Assembly: GCA_947630665.1 (NCBI GenBank)
Contig: CANRID010000005.1
Location: forward strand, 1-64,000
Direction of reading: 5' to 3'
From: an uncultured Bacteroidales bacterium
GTDB taxonomy: Bacteria > Bacteroidota > Bacteroidia > Bacteroidales > UBA932
Length of the DNA stretch: 64,000 nucleotides
A program made the position numbers and the translations under genes. Of the stretch, positions 25,457-34,671 are shown piece after piece; within the stretch, counting starts at the first letter, position 1; every line of letters starts with the position of its first letter. A model generated the notes under the pieces. The model was not told the DNA's origin. It ran no database searches and saw only the letters and a list, made by a program, of their open reading frames with translations.

Positions 25457-26362
25457 ATGGCTAAAAAATTACAAACGGGATTGGGAAAGGGATTAGGAGC
25501 GCTGATTTCCGACATCAACGCCATCCAGCAAAACAGCGGCAGGAAACTGCAGCACGAAACCGCTTCTCCGCTGGTAGCCACTGCGGAGATAGAAATAGAG
25601 AAAATCGAACCCAATCCGTACCAGCCCCGTACGGAATTCAACCGGGAAGCCATCGAAGAGCTGGCGCAATCCATCCGGCTGCTGGGACTCATCCAGCCCA
25701 TTACCGTACGGCCGATACCCGGAAACCGCTATCAGATCATCAGCGGAGAACGCCGGTTCCGTGCGTCCCAGATGGCGGGGCTGAAAAGCATTCCCGCCTA
25801 TATCCGCAAAACCGATGATCAGGGCATGCTGGAAATGGCTATCGTAGAAAATATCCAACGCGAAGACCTGGATTCCATCGAAGTAGCCCTGAGTTTCCAG
25901 CGCCTGATAGAAGAATGCCACCTCACCCAGGAAGCCATGGCGGAACGGGTAGGCAAAAAACGGGCGACAGTCACCAATTATCTGCGGCTGCTCCGGCTTC
26001 CGGCGGAAATCCAGTTCGCTATCCGGGCCAAAAAAATCAGCATGGGACATGCCAAATCCCTGCTGTCCGTCGAGGACCCCCGGATCCAGCTCAAGTTAGC
26101 CGACCAGATCATCGCCCAGGATCTGTCCGTCAGACAAACGGAAACAAAAATCCAAAGGCTGAAAAACGGCAAGAAAGAAAAGAAAGAAACGATAGAGCTT
26201 CCCGACAATTATTTTAAAGTAATCGAAATCATAGGAAAATACTTCAACAACAATGTAAATATCAAACGAACCGAAAAAGGCTCGGGCGAACTCGTCATCC
26301 GGTTCTCTTCCGATAAGGAAATGGAAGAATTTTTAGGAGCCCTCGAAAAAAGCGACCTGTAA
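25457..26362 (+). CDS. parB: Chromosome-partitioning protein ParB (Spo0J)
   Basis: This 301-residue ParB has an N-terminal ParA-contact region (KKLQTGLGKGLGALI), the ParB/Srx CTP-binding fold with NPYQPRTEFN and SGERRFRAS, and a central helix-turn-helix (LTQEAMAERVGKKRATVTNYLRLLRLP). A C-terminal dimerisation region follows. It binds parS and spreads as a CTP-dependent clamp. It is second in parA-parB-DUF5683-mltD, a gene order I associate with Bacteroidales chromosomes. Confidence 0.95.
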   Translation: MAKKLQTGLGKGLGALISDINAIQQNSGRKLQHETASPLVATAEIEIEKIEPNPYQPRTEFNREAIEELAQSIRLLGLIQPITVRPIPGNRYQIISGERRFRASQMAGLKSIPAYIRKTDDQGMLEMAIVENIQREDLDSIEVALSFQRLIEECHLTQEAMAERVGKKRATVTNYLRLLRLPAEIQFAIRAKKISMGHAKSLLSVEDPRIQLKLADQIIAQDLSVRQTETKIQRLKNGKKEKKETIELPDNYFKVIEIIGKYFNNNVNIKRTEKGSGELVIRFSSDKEMEEFLGALEKSDL

Positions 26363-26419
26363 CCTGCAAAAAATGCGATACGAAATTTTTAACCTTATAT
26401 CCCGATAGTAAACAGACCC

Positions 26420-27373
26420 GTGCGCGATATCTTCCTCATACTCGTCCTGCTTGCCTTACCCCTGTGTTCCGCCGCCCAATTCCGGAACAATAATGTCACG
26501 AACAATACTTTCCAGACCGTAACCATACCGGGGCAGCAGAGAAACGACCAGAATCAGAATCCCGACGAGACAGAAGAGGAAGAAGAGGTCATGCACACCA
26601 AGCCCGCTTTCACCATAGGACGGTATTTCCGCAGCTTAGCGCACAAAGACACCATGAACATCACGCCCATGTTCCTGGGTTCCATACTGCTCCCGGGTAC
26701 TTCGCAGATCTACAACCGGGAATACTGGAAATTACCCGTCATTTACGGAGGAATCGGCGCATTCATCGGAGCGGGAGTCGCCTGTAACATCAGCCATCAG
26801 CACAACGGCAAAAAAAGCACCGCCCGCCTACGAGACCTGATGTTTGCCGGAGCCGCCCTTACCTATTGGGGCAGTATTATGGACGGGGTGGTTAAATTCA
26901 AAAGCGTACAGAACCCCCTGCCGGCCAGAGCTTCCCTGTACTCCGCCCTGCTCCCCGGCTTAGGACAGGCATACAACGGAGACTATTGGAAAATTCCCAT
27001 ATTCTACGGCGGACTGGCCGTATGCGGTTATTGCTGGGGCATGAACCAGCAACAATACAAACGGTATAAAAATCTGTATATAGAAGCCGCCTCCCCCGAT
27101 TCCTCCTACGAAGGGCACCTCACCTTGGAAAACATCAAATGGTACCGCGACTCCTACCGGAGGTATCGGGACTATTCCATCATTGCCACCGCATTGGTAT
27201 ATGCGCTCAACATAGTGGATGCCAACGTATTCGCCCATTTCAACAATTTTGATATCAGCGACGATATAACCCTCAATGTAGAACCGGCGGTCATACAGCC
27301 CGTCACGACGGCTCCGGCAGCGGGCAACTACTACACGCAGGGGTTCGGACTCCAAATGAACCTGAAATTTTAA
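26420..27373 (+). CDS. DUF5683-domain membrane-associated protein
   Basis: This 317-residue protein starts at a GTG and has a signal peptide, RDIFLILVLLALPLCSAAQ. A Gln/Glu-rich stretch follows. The DUF5683 core has two similar hydrophobic repeats, SILLPGTSQIYNREYWKLPV and ALLPGLGQAYNGDYWKIPIF, each followed by glycine-rich membrane helices. Function is unknown; the conserved place between parB and a lytic transglycosylase suggests an envelope role. No closer ATG with a signal peptide is available, so the GTG start is accepted. Confidence 0.85.
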   Translation: MRDIFLILVLLALPLCSAAQFRNNNVTNNTFQTVTIPGQQRNDQNQNPDETEEEEEVMHTKPAFTIGRYFRSLAHKDTMNITPMFLGSILLPGTSQIYNREYWKLPVIYGGIGAFIGAGVACNISHQHNGKKSTARLRDLMFAGAALTYWGSIMDGVVKFKSVQNPLPARASLYSALLPGLGQAYNGDYWKIPIFYGGLAVCGYCWGMNQQQYKRYKNLYIEAASPDSSYEGHLTLENIKWYRDSYRRYRDYSIIATALVYALNIVDANVFAHFNNFDISDDITLNVEPAVIQPVTTAPAAGNYYTQGFGLQMNLKF

Positions 27374-27399
27374 AAACCTCAACAATAAAGATTACCGCA

Positions 27400-29007
27400 A
27401 TGCTCAAAAAAACATTTATATTTCTGGCTCTCCTGTTCATGTTGACTCCGCCATCGGCACAAGCGCAATTATTCAACAAAAAAGAAAATAAAAAAGCGCT
27501 CAAGGCAGAGATCGAAACCCTTAAATCCGTTATCGACTCCCTGCAATCGGTTATCAACGACGGTGCCATCGAATTATCCGACACCACCACTTACGGAGAC
27601 ACCATCAATCCCGGAATCTTCAACTTCTTAGACAGCGATGACTATAACGACATACAACCCGGATCGAATCCCGACAGCCTTTTAGACATCTGGTACAGGC
27701 AGAAAAAACTCTCCATTACGGAAGACGGGATGGCCCTGGATCTGGACAGCATTTACCTCCAATCCGATATCCCCGATTCCATTTATATAGCCAAAATAGC
27801 CAAAATGAATTCCTTCATTCCCATTCCGTACAACAGTATCGTAAGGAATTACATTATCTACTATACCCAGAAAATCCCGCATAAATCGCGGCAGATTCTG
27901 GGGCTATGCTCCTACTACATGCCTATCTTCGAGGAAATATTGGACTCCTACGGTTTGCCTTTAGAACTGAAAGTCATGGCGATAATCGAGTCCGCACTCA
28001 ATCCGCTGGCCGTATCCCGGGCCAAAGCCAAAGGAATGTGGCAATTCATGTATCGCACCGCACTGCAATACGACCTGCGCATCAACTCCTACGTAGATGA
28101 ACGGTTAGACCCGGTCGCCTCCGCCCATGCCGCAGCCAAATACCTGCGCGACTCCTACATCATTTTCGGAGACTGGGCCTTAGCCATCGCCTCTTACAAC
28201 TGCGGTACGGGCAATGTAAACAAGGCTATCCGCCGGGCCGGATCCAAAGACTTCTGGGCCATTTACCCCTACCTGCCGCGCGAGACCCGCGGGTATGTCC
28301 CGTCCTTTGTTGCCGCACTGTATCTGATCAACTATTACAAAGATTATCAAATCGTTCCTGAGAAAATACAAATGCCCGTCCATGTAGATACGTTCAAGAT
28401 CAACAAAAACCTGCATTTCGAACAAATTGCCGACAACATAGGCATCCCGATAGAATATATCCGCCAGATCAATCCGCAATACATGCACGATATCATCCCC
28501 GGCACCGAGCGGGAATACATCCTCCGCCTGCCCTACAACTATTCCGGTCTGTTCGCCGAGAAAGAAAAAGAAATCTACGCTTACAAAGACAGCATCTACT
28601 TCAATCCGATCGTTTACAACCGCATTAAAGAAAACCACGCTGTCAGCCAGAGCCAACGGATCACCCACATCGTCAAATCCGGAGAAACCTTGGGACATAT
28701 CGCACTCAAATACCATGTCCGCGTAGCCGACATCCAGCGTTGGAACAATATAGGCACTAAAATATGGCCCAAACAACGGCTGACCATCTACCGGAACGGA
28801 GGACCGGCCCCTTCATCCGGCAAAGCCGCTTCCACCCGCAACACCACTTCCAACGGCTATGAATGGTACACCATCCGAAAAGGAGACACCCTGCTCGGGA
28901 TCGCCCTTAAACATAAAGTCAGCCTCAACAACCTTCTCAAGCTGAACGGACTTACGAAAAATTCCAAGATTTACCCAGGCAAAAAACTGAAAATAAGAGC
29001 ATTATAA
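27400..29007 (+). CDS. mltD: Membrane-bound lytic transglycosylase (MltD-like) with two LysM domains
   Basis: This 535-residue exported protein has a signal peptide (FIFLALLFMLTPPSAQAQ). Its SLT lysozyme-like domain has the catalytic Glu in AIIESALNPLAVS, followed by AKGMWQFM and SYNCGTGNVNKAIRR. Two C-terminal LysM repeats (HIVKSGETLGHIALKYHV and WYTIRKGDTLLGIALKHKV) bind peptidoglycan. It cleaves glycan strands during wall growth or turnover. It closes the par operon, 26 bp after the DUF5683 gene. Confidence 0.92.
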   Translation: MLKKTFIFLALLFMLTPPSAQAQLFNKKENKKALKAEIETLKSVIDSLQSVINDGAIELSDTTTYGDTINPGIFNFLDSDDYNDIQPGSNPDSLLDIWYRQKKLSITEDGMALDLDSIYLQSDIPDSIYIAKIAKMNSFIPIPYNSIVRNYIIYYTQKIPHKSRQILGLCSYYMPIFEEILDSYGLPLELKVMAIIESALNPLAVSRAKAKGMWQFMYRTALQYDLRINSYVDERLDPVASAHAAAKYLRDSYIIFGDWALAIASYNCGTGNVNKAIRRAGSKDFWAIYPYLPRETRGYVPSFVAALYLINYYKDYQIVPEKIQMPVHVDTFKINKNLHFEQIADNIGIPIEYIRQINPQYMHDIIPGTEREYILRLPYNYSGLFAEKEKEIYAYKDSIYFNPIVYNRIKENHAVSQSQRITHIVKSGETLGHIALKYHVRVADIQRWNNIGTKIWPKQRLTIYRNGGPAPSSGKAASTRNTTSNGYEWYTIRKGDTLLGIALKHKVSLNNLLKLNGLTKNSKIYPGKKLKIRAL

Positions 29008-29021
29008 AACAAGAGACATAA

Positions 29022-30209
29022 TCACATCCTTACCCCGATGCCGAGCATCAAATTCTGCGGTTCCTTGAAGCTGCCCAGACGATAGCCGATATTCAGGTAA
29101 ACGCAACGGTTGACAAACGTTTTCAAAGTCAACAATTGATAAAAAGCTTTATTCCCCTTAGGATTGATTATGTCGTATCCGATTCCGGCGTTGACCGAGA
29201 ATATCGGCACCGTAAGTTCGGCATGGGCCGATAGGCCTGCGCTGATCCGCTTGCCGAATGGCGGTTTTCTGAACCTTATCATGTCGCCCGTCGTGCCGTC
29301 GGCCCAATATGGGGCCAAGCCTGCACTCTCGTCCCATTGCAGATCGAGCGAGGGTCCCACCGCAACCCATCGGTTCAAACTGCGCATAGGCGAGAACTGC
29401 AGTCCGGCGACACCGAATTTTCCCGGACATAACTGCGGGTCCGGAGGATCCCCGACAAAAACGACACGCTTGCGGATACTCCCGTAAACAGTAATGTCAT
29501 AGAACCACCGTCCCTTATCCGCTTCTTCAAGCATGCTCTTGTCCGGTACCGGATCCTCCTGTCGGGGATTGATTATGTAGGCGATTCCTACTGTAGCTCC
29601 GATAGCATTCACTCCTTCATTCGGCCACGATATATTGCCGTTGGAATAATGGTTCGCCGACAATCCCGCCGACATCTGCCATCGCTCCGACAGACTGTAC
29701 TGAAATTTGAGTCCGAGACCTATGTGGGCCGTAATACAGGTGCTGACCGCGGCGTTGTCATCGGCAGTTTCCCGACAAAAATGCTTCCATCCGCAGGCAA
29801 CGCCGAACTGCCATTCATATCCAAGCCACAGGCGGTCGTTCACGTACACGATCGGAGCGCCCTGATAAACATACACCGAAACCGGAGTACCGAGCAAGGA
29901 ATTGGAGAAAAAGGTATTGACACCCAATCCGATACCCTGATAAAGATCTCTGTAAAGCATCCCTTTACGCGTTGACGGCCCGAAACTGAAATCCGCCCGG
30001 ATATCACCGGAAAAAGTACTTCGGATACTCTTTCCTTCCGCATTTTCCCCTTTCAGGAAGCCGTTTGTTCCAGGCACCCACGCCGGGTTCATTTCAACGC
30101 CGACGCGCCACTGCAAAGAACGCGGGGATGCAGGCGGGATAGTATCGGACGCTACCGCTGCAAGGCAGCCTGTCAGCAGCATCATTATCGAGACAAGCAT
30201 TCTATTCAT
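29022..30209 (-). CDS. Outer-membrane acyloxyacyl hydrolase, PagL-like
   Basis: This protein of about 395 residues has a signal peptide (MNRMLVSIMMLLTGCLAAVAS) and a beta-barrel pattern of alternating residues. SANHYSNGNISWPNEGVN matches the PagL/lipid A 3-O-deacylase motif, in which His and Ser are catalytic; FQGAPIVYVNDRLWLGYEW fits the Bacteroides versions. It would trim lipid A acyl chains in the outer membrane. I prefer the ATG at 30209 to 30227, because it overlaps the upstream lipoprotein gene by only 8 bp and starts the signal peptide directly. The C-terminal half is extended compared with PagL and may form a second barrel portion. Confidence 0.75.
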   Translation of the reverse strand: MNRMLVSIMMLLTGCLAAVASDTIPPASPRSLQWRVGVEMNPAWVPGTNGFLKGENAEGKSIRSTFSGDIRADFSFGPSTRKGMLYRDLYQGIGLGVNTFFSNSLLGTPVSVYVYQGAPIVYVNDRLWLGYEWQFGVACGWKHFCRETADDNAAVSTCITAHIGLGLKFQYSLSERWQMSAGLSANHYSNGNISWPNEGVNAIGATVGIAYIINPRQEDPVPDKSMLEEADKGRWFYDITVYGSIRKRVVFVGDPPDPQLCPGKFGVAGLQFSPMRSLNRWVAVGPSLDLQWDESAGLAPYWADGTTGDMIRFRKPPFGKRISAGLSAHAELTVPIFSVNAGIGYDIINPKGNKAFYQLLTLKTFVNRCVYLNIGYRLGSFKEPQNLMLGIGVRM

Positions 30210-31128
30210 ATTCAACCGTGTAATCATAGCTTACGGCATAAACGGAAGTCCAGGTAACCGTCGTTTCAAAATTCTGTTCGGCTACCGCATTGTAAAACTG
30301 CAAGACACCTTTCTGTATGGCCCGGGAATAATTCAACGTATAGCTTACCTTGACCGTAGTGTTCGCAGGAACATCTACCATTAACTTATGCCCGAAATAT
30401 TCCGGGATGAAACCGTCCATGCGGTCCCCCAACATTATATTCTCGTACTCCCGCCATTCCCATTTTCCGTCATCGAAATTGTAAACGGGTACAGGCATGT
30501 CCAGAATCAGTCCGTGTGCCCAGAAATCGGACGGCATTGTCTCCCGGCTGCAATTCGATTGCAGGAAAGGCATGATTCCAAATTGTTGGGCGAGCGGACC
30601 ATTGTTGGTGAAACTTGCCACATGTGTCGATTTCCCGAAATTCTCCTCGAGTTTCATTGGCCCGGAAAGCGTCCATGAGACCATTTCAAGTCTTTCTCCT
30701 TCGGTCAGAGTCAGATGTATCACTTTGGTCGCGCCATATTCGTAGTCAAAGGAAAGCATGACACTGACAGCATAAGAGGCATTGTAGTAACTGGTGATAT
30801 ACACCATATCCCCTTCGAAGCCTATGGTGTAATATCTTTTCGGGGTTTCATAAACAATGCTTTCAAGTTCCGAAGGCGGACAATCGGCATCGACAGTTTT
30901 GCCGTCCCTGCCGTAATAGGTAACAAATTCTTTTTCGTCCGAATCGAGATGAATGCGTACCAGACCCTTCCTTGAAAAAGCCGACGACCATTGGCCGCCG
31001 TCACCTTCGATTACCAGCGTGGTAACATCAGGCAGATCCTCAGCGTCGATAAATATATCCCCGTTGCAGGCCGATGTCAGCAGTGCAAGCATCATCAAGA
31101 CTATTATTATCGACGAAATCCTTTTCAT
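30202..31128 (-). CDS. Hypothetical lipoprotein co-transcribed with the PagL-like gene
   Basis: This 308-residue protein has a lipoprotein signal (IIIVLMMLALLTSAC, lipobox LTSAC). The rest is beta-rich with no cysteine-rich or catalytic motif that I recognise. Its 3' end overlaps the start of the PagL-like gene, so the two are translationally coupled and probably act together at the outer membrane. Function is unknown. Confidence 0.75.
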   Translation of the reverse strand: MKRISSIIIVLMMLALLTSACNGDIFIDAEDLPDVTTLVIEGDGGQWSSAFSRKGLVRIHLDSDEKEFVTYYGRDGKTVDADCPPSELESIVYETPKRYYTIGFEGDMVYITSYYNASYAVSVMLSFDYEYGATKVIHLTLTEGERLEMVSWTLSGPMKLEENFGKSTHVASFTNNGPLAQQFGIMPFLQSNCSRETMPSDFWAHGLILDMPVPVYNFDDGKWEWREYENIMLGDRMDGFIPEYFGHKLMVDVPANTTVKVSYTLNYSRAIQKGVLQFYNAVAEQNFETTVTWTSVYAVSYDYTVEYE

Positions 31129-31165
31129 CCGCGCCAGGTTACGTTACACAAATATAATACATTTT

Positions 31166-33355
31166 TCAAAATCGCAAGCGCAGACCTAAGGAAATCCGGG
31201 ACAAACCCGACCGGTTCTTTCCGTCGGTGTCCTTGCCGGAACGGGAATAAACCATCGAGTCTAATTTCGTATAGATCTCCGTCCGGTGGAAAATACGATA
31301 CCGGGCCAGCAGATATCCGCAAAACCCCTTCCCGTACAGAAGCCGGGAGCCGAATGTCTGCGGCAGATCGTTTTCATAAAGATAAAGCCGGCTGTCCCAT
31401 ACGGGAGCGCAGAACCACGCTCCCTGTGCGGCTATCCGGAATTTCTTTCCGGCCGATTCATATCCCGTCTCTATACATGCCATCCAGCCCGTACTTCCCT
31501 CCTTTTTCTCCGCACCGGAAGCCGCAGCACCGGAAGCGAATACGGCTTCCATACGGCATCCCCATAGAAAACGCTCTCCGATCTTCCGCCTGATCCGTCC
31601 CCGCAGGGAAGCCCGGTTGGATTGGGAATGATCCTGATAATGATCCGCCAGACGAATCTGCCAGCTTGTCCGCCGGTTCTCGTACGCCAGCTTCACCGAT
31701 CCCCGGACCGCATTGGACGGCGCACCGATATTGTAGCGCAGCCAAGGGTAATGTACGGCATCGGCATTCATGACAAGTTTCAAATTCCAGTTCAGCCGGA
31801 GTGCAGCATTTACGGAAATCCCGGACTGGTTAAAACATCCGCTTCCGGTATGATACGCCCCCGCATGCGGAGCGATATATGCCTTTGAATAGCTTCTGGC
31901 CAATATTCCCGCCTCGCACTTCTCCCCGACCGGGAATACCGCTCCCAATAATACAGCCGGGCGGCCTCCCAAATCCAGCGCGAACTCTCCGAACATCCGC
32001 ACCCTTCCCATAGCGCCATACACATCGGCCGATACATTTCCCCACATCCCATCGTACATCTGGTATTTATTATATTCCCTCACACTCCGGCCGTTCTTCT
32101 TGTCATATCCGTATAAAACGGCCGATACTCCCGCCCGGAACCGGCCGAACCGATAATGGGCCGTCAGCCCCGCTACCGTCTCATTCAAGGTCTTCCGTTT
32201 TTCCAACGCATTAGAAGTGTTATGCAATCCCCCTGTAATCAAAGAAGTATATACGTTCTCAGAAACCGTGGCATCCCGTCGGGAATACGAGCCTGCCACG
32301 CTCAGGCTGAATCGTCCCGCACTGAAAGAGGCGGCGACCCCTCTGAGAAAATTATTTTCATCGGCCGACGTATAAGGCACTGCCGCGCTTCCTTTCTTAT
32401 AAAATCCCCGGGGATCGTCCGGAACGCTCATACTGAAAGAATTCCAGAACGTAAGTCCCTGCCCGAGGCGGATGGAAAAATCCCCTATAACCAGATTATC
32501 GAGCATGACTTTCTTTTTGCGGTCTATCGGGATACCGTCAAATGCCAGATGAAAAGAGAAGAAATCCCCCATCGGGATACGGGAAGGCCCTATAAACGGT
32601 TCTCCCGCATCGTTCTCCAAAGTAACGCCAAAACGGATTTTATCCGAATAGGTACACTTGTACCGCAATTGCATATAATAAGGCGCCCCTATATATTCCG
32701 GCTTCGTCTTTTCTTCCTGCACCCACCGCATCTTGGCTAAAAGTTCCGACCGGCATTTTTCAAAAAAAGACCCACCTGACGCCTTTCCTGCACCGCCCGG
32801 CGCAAAAACCACAAAAGGCCTGAGCCGCCGGACAATGTCTTCCGTAAATCCGTTCAGCAATGAAAGTTCGGCTCCCGAAAGGATATCCCCATGGTCCCGA
32901 CGGTATTCCAACAAACTCTCTATCTGAAAATCAGTCAATATCATCATTCGCTCCAGATCGCTCCGTCCGGCCCGGTTTATATTCAAAGGATCCCGCACTA
33001 ACTGTTCGAAATATTCATACGCGGCCGCCGCTTCTTCCTCCCGGCCCTCTTCGCACATTTCCTCCAGCATCTCTTCCAACCAATCCGCCGGCCAACCGGC
33101 CGGGGCCTCTTCCGCCTGCCGGTTCCGCCACTGTCGTTTTCTCCGCTCCGTCTGCCGCCTTTCCGATTGCAACCCCTGCGGATCCCGCCATAGCTTCTGC
33201 GGCGCATTCCGCCGGATTCCCGGAATTTCCCGTCCTGCGCATTCCATGCCCGCGCATGTCCATATCGCGACCGTACACGCGACCGTACAAAAAAAGAGGC
33301 GCACCGCCTTTTCCAAAGCGGCCCGCCCTTCTGATCCACTATTCATTCCCCTCAT
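31166..33355 (-). CDS. Helix-hairpin-helix protein with a C-terminal outer-membrane-like barrel
   Basis: This 729-residue protein has a signal-like hydrophobic start (RLFFCTVACTVAIWTCAG), then a charged Arg/Glu-rich region. A ComEA-like helix-hairpin-helix unit follows (NINRAGRSDLERMMILTDFQ and GDILSGAELSLLNGFTEDIV). From about 200 the sequence alternates aromatic and glycine-rich strands and ends with LSRISLGLRLRF, a C-terminal Phe typical of barrel proteins. Such HHH-barrel proteins are found in Bacteroidetes, and their role is unknown. DNA uptake is suggested by the HHH but not supported by any neighbour. MRGM gives two nearby start choices. Confidence 0.7.
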   Translation of the reverse strand: MRGMNSGSEGRAALEKAVRLFFCTVACTVAIWTCAGMECAGREIPGIRRNAPQKLWRDPQGLQSERRQTERRKRQWRNRQAEEAPAGWPADWLEEMLEEMCEEGREEEAAAAYEYFEQLVRDPLNINRAGRSDLERMMILTDFQIESLLEYRRDHGDILSGAELSLLNGFTEDIVRRLRPFVVFAPGGAGKASGGSFFEKCRSELLAKMRWVQEEKTKPEYIGAPYYMQLRYKCTYSDKIRFGVTLENDAGEPFIGPSRIPMGDFFSFHLAFDGIPIDRKKKVMLDNLVIGDFSIRLGQGLTFWNSFSMSVPDDPRGFYKKGSAAVPYTSADENNFLRGVAASFSAGRFSLSVAGSYSRRDATVSENVYTSLITGGLHNTSNALEKRKTLNETVAGLTAHYRFGRFRAGVSAVLYGYDKKNGRSVREYNKYQMYDGMWGNVSADVYGAMGRVRMFGEFALDLGGRPAVLLGAVFPVGEKCEAGILARSYSKAYIAPHAGAYHTGSGCFNQSGISVNAALRLNWNLKLVMNADAVHYPWLRYNIGAPSNAVRGSVKLAYENRRTSWQIRLADHYQDHSQSNRASLRGRIRRKIGERFLWGCRMEAVFASGAAASGAEKKEGSTGWMACIETGYESAGKKFRIAAQGAWFCAPVWDSRLYLYENDLPQTFGSRLLYGKGFCGYLLARYRIFHRTEIYTKLDSMVYSRSGKDTDGKNRSGLSRISLGLRLRF

Positions 33356-33398
33356 ATCTCCCCTCCGGATCTATCTTATCTGTTTTTCTTACATAGGA

Positions 33399-33908
33399 TT
33401 ACACCTTATAAGCATATTTGATCTCTTTCAGTTCCTCATTCGCCTTGGCGATTTTGGATGCCAGATCCTTTTTGAAAGTCACCAACCTGTCGAATAGCTG
33501 CGGGTCGGACTGCGCCAGAATCTGCACGGCTAAAATCGCCGCATTCTTGGCTCCGTCCAAAGCTACCGTAGCGACAGGAATGCCGGCCGGCATCTGCAAA
33601 ATGGACAGCACGGAATCCCACCCGTCCATGGAATTGGAAGATTTGATAGGGACTCCTATAACAGGAAGGGGTGTCAGGGCCGCAATGATACCCGGCAAAT
33701 GGGCGGCCCCCCCTGCTCCGGCAATAATCGTTTTAATTCCGCGCTTATGAGCATTTTTGGCGAAATCCATCACCATCTCCGGCACGCGGTGGGCGGACAG
33801 GGCATTGATTTCGAATGGAATTTCCATCTGATCAAGAAATTCCGCAGCTTTTTCCATGATCTTAAGATCGGAGGTGCTGCCCATAATAATACTTACTTTC
33901 GGTTCCAT
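33399..33908 (-). CDS. purE: N5-carboxyaminoimidazole ribonucleotide mutase PurE
   Basis: Starting at 33908 gives the usual size of about 169 residues and the family opening MEPKVSIIMGSTSDLKIM. The catalytic SAHRVPE segment (commonly SAHRTP) and the loop GAGGAAHLPG are present. It converts N5-CAIR to CAIR in purine synthesis. The longer ORF to 33977 adds 23 residues without similarity. Its promoter overlaps that of hpt on the other strand, pairing de novo synthesis with salvage. Confidence 0.93.
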   Translation of the reverse strand: MEPKVSIIMGSTSDLKIMEKAAEFLDQMEIPFEINALSAHRVPEMVMDFAKNAHKRGIKTIIAGAGGAAHLPGIIAALTPLPVIGVPIKSSNSMDGWDSVLSILQMPAGIPVATVALDGAKNAAILAVQILAQSDPQLFDRLVTFKKDLASKIAKANEELKEIKYAYKV

Positions 33909-33969
33909 ATTTTCTTTTCCGATTTTATACAATATTCGATTACAGTTTAATTCAGTTTGGCCCTTTAAA

Positions 33970-34002
33970 ATTGGCAATAAACAAAATTAATACATATTTT
34001 TG
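33970..34002 (+). promoter_or_regulatory. hpt promoter
   Basis: TATTTTTG (33995-34002) is an exact -7 box. ATTG (33970-33973) about 21 bp upstream is a 3 of 4 match to TTTG. It interleaves with the purE promoter. Confidence 0.65.
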
Positions 34003-34012
34003 CGGGAGCAAA
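33982..34012 (-). promoter_or_regulatory. purE promoter
   Basis: On the minus strand TTTG (34009-34012) and TAATTTTG (33982-33989) are 19 bp apart, a full consensus match. It overlaps the hpt promoter on the opposite strand. Confidence 0.75.
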
Positions 34013-34070
34013 AGATATCGGGCAAATCGGAGAAATTTACCGAATTCCGGAAATTTTACTCTTTTTTAAT

Positions 34071-34616
34071 ATGGAACGCATAAAAATCCACGACAAATTT
34101 TTTAAAATATTCATACCCCACGAAAAAATCATCGAAGCGGTTTCCAAAGTGGCGGACAGACTGAACCGCGATCTGAAAGGAGTTGATACCCCTGTTTTTC
34201 TGAGCGTATTGAGCGGATCCTTCATGTTTACGGCAGACCTGCTTCAAAAAATCGAATTCCAGTGCGATGTCACTTTCATAAAGTTAGCCTCCTACAACGG
34301 TACGGAATCCACCGGAGAAGTGAAACAGATCATGGGCCTGAGCAAAAGCATAAAGGGGAAAACAGTCGTAATCGTGGAAGATATCGTGGATACGGGAGGC
34401 ACCATCGTGGAGCTGGACAAACTGCTGCGCGCGCAGGGAGCGGCTGACATCAAAGTCTGCACCTTGCTGTTCAAGCCGGGTTCATACGATAAAAACGTGA
34501 AAATCGATTATGCGGCCATGGAAATTCCCAACGATTTTATAGTAGGGTACGGTTTGGACTACGATCAATTAGGACGGCAATATAAAGATATTTACGTGCT
34601 GGATCCGCAGCAATAA
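34071..34616 (+). CDS. hpt: Hypoxanthine phosphoribosyltransferase
   Basis: This 181-residue PRTase has the PRPP-binding signature TVVIVEDIVDTGGTIVEL near residue 105. The substrate loop FLSVLSGSFMFTADL and the closing YGLDYDQLGRQYKDIY are typical of Hpt/HGPRT. It converts hypoxanthine (and often guanine) with PRPP to the nucleotide. It heads hpt-adk-obgE-lplA, with short gaps of about 50 bp, a set of nucleotide and GTPase functions. Confidence 0.93.
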   Translation: MERIKIHDKFFKIFIPHEKIIEAVSKVADRLNRDLKGVDTPVFLSVLSGSFMFTADLLQKIEFQCDVTFIKLASYNGTESTGEVKQIMGLSKSIKGKTVVIVEDIVDTGGTIVELDKLLRAQGAADIKVCTLLFKPGSYDKNVKIDYAAMEIPNDFIVGYGLDYDQLGRQYKDIYVLDPQQ

Positions 34617-34671
34617 GCAGTAATAGGCAGCAATGAATTGACAGACATATAAAATTTCAGATATTCTTATT

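Noticed and set aside
31166-33355. ComEA competence protein
   Set aside because: ComEA is small; here the HHH is a minor part of a 729-residue barrel-like protein and no other competence gene is nearby.
32860-33396. Plus-strand 178-residue proline-rich ORF
   Set aside because: It is antisense to the HHH protein gene and mirrors its Arg/Gly-rich codons; no start context or family.
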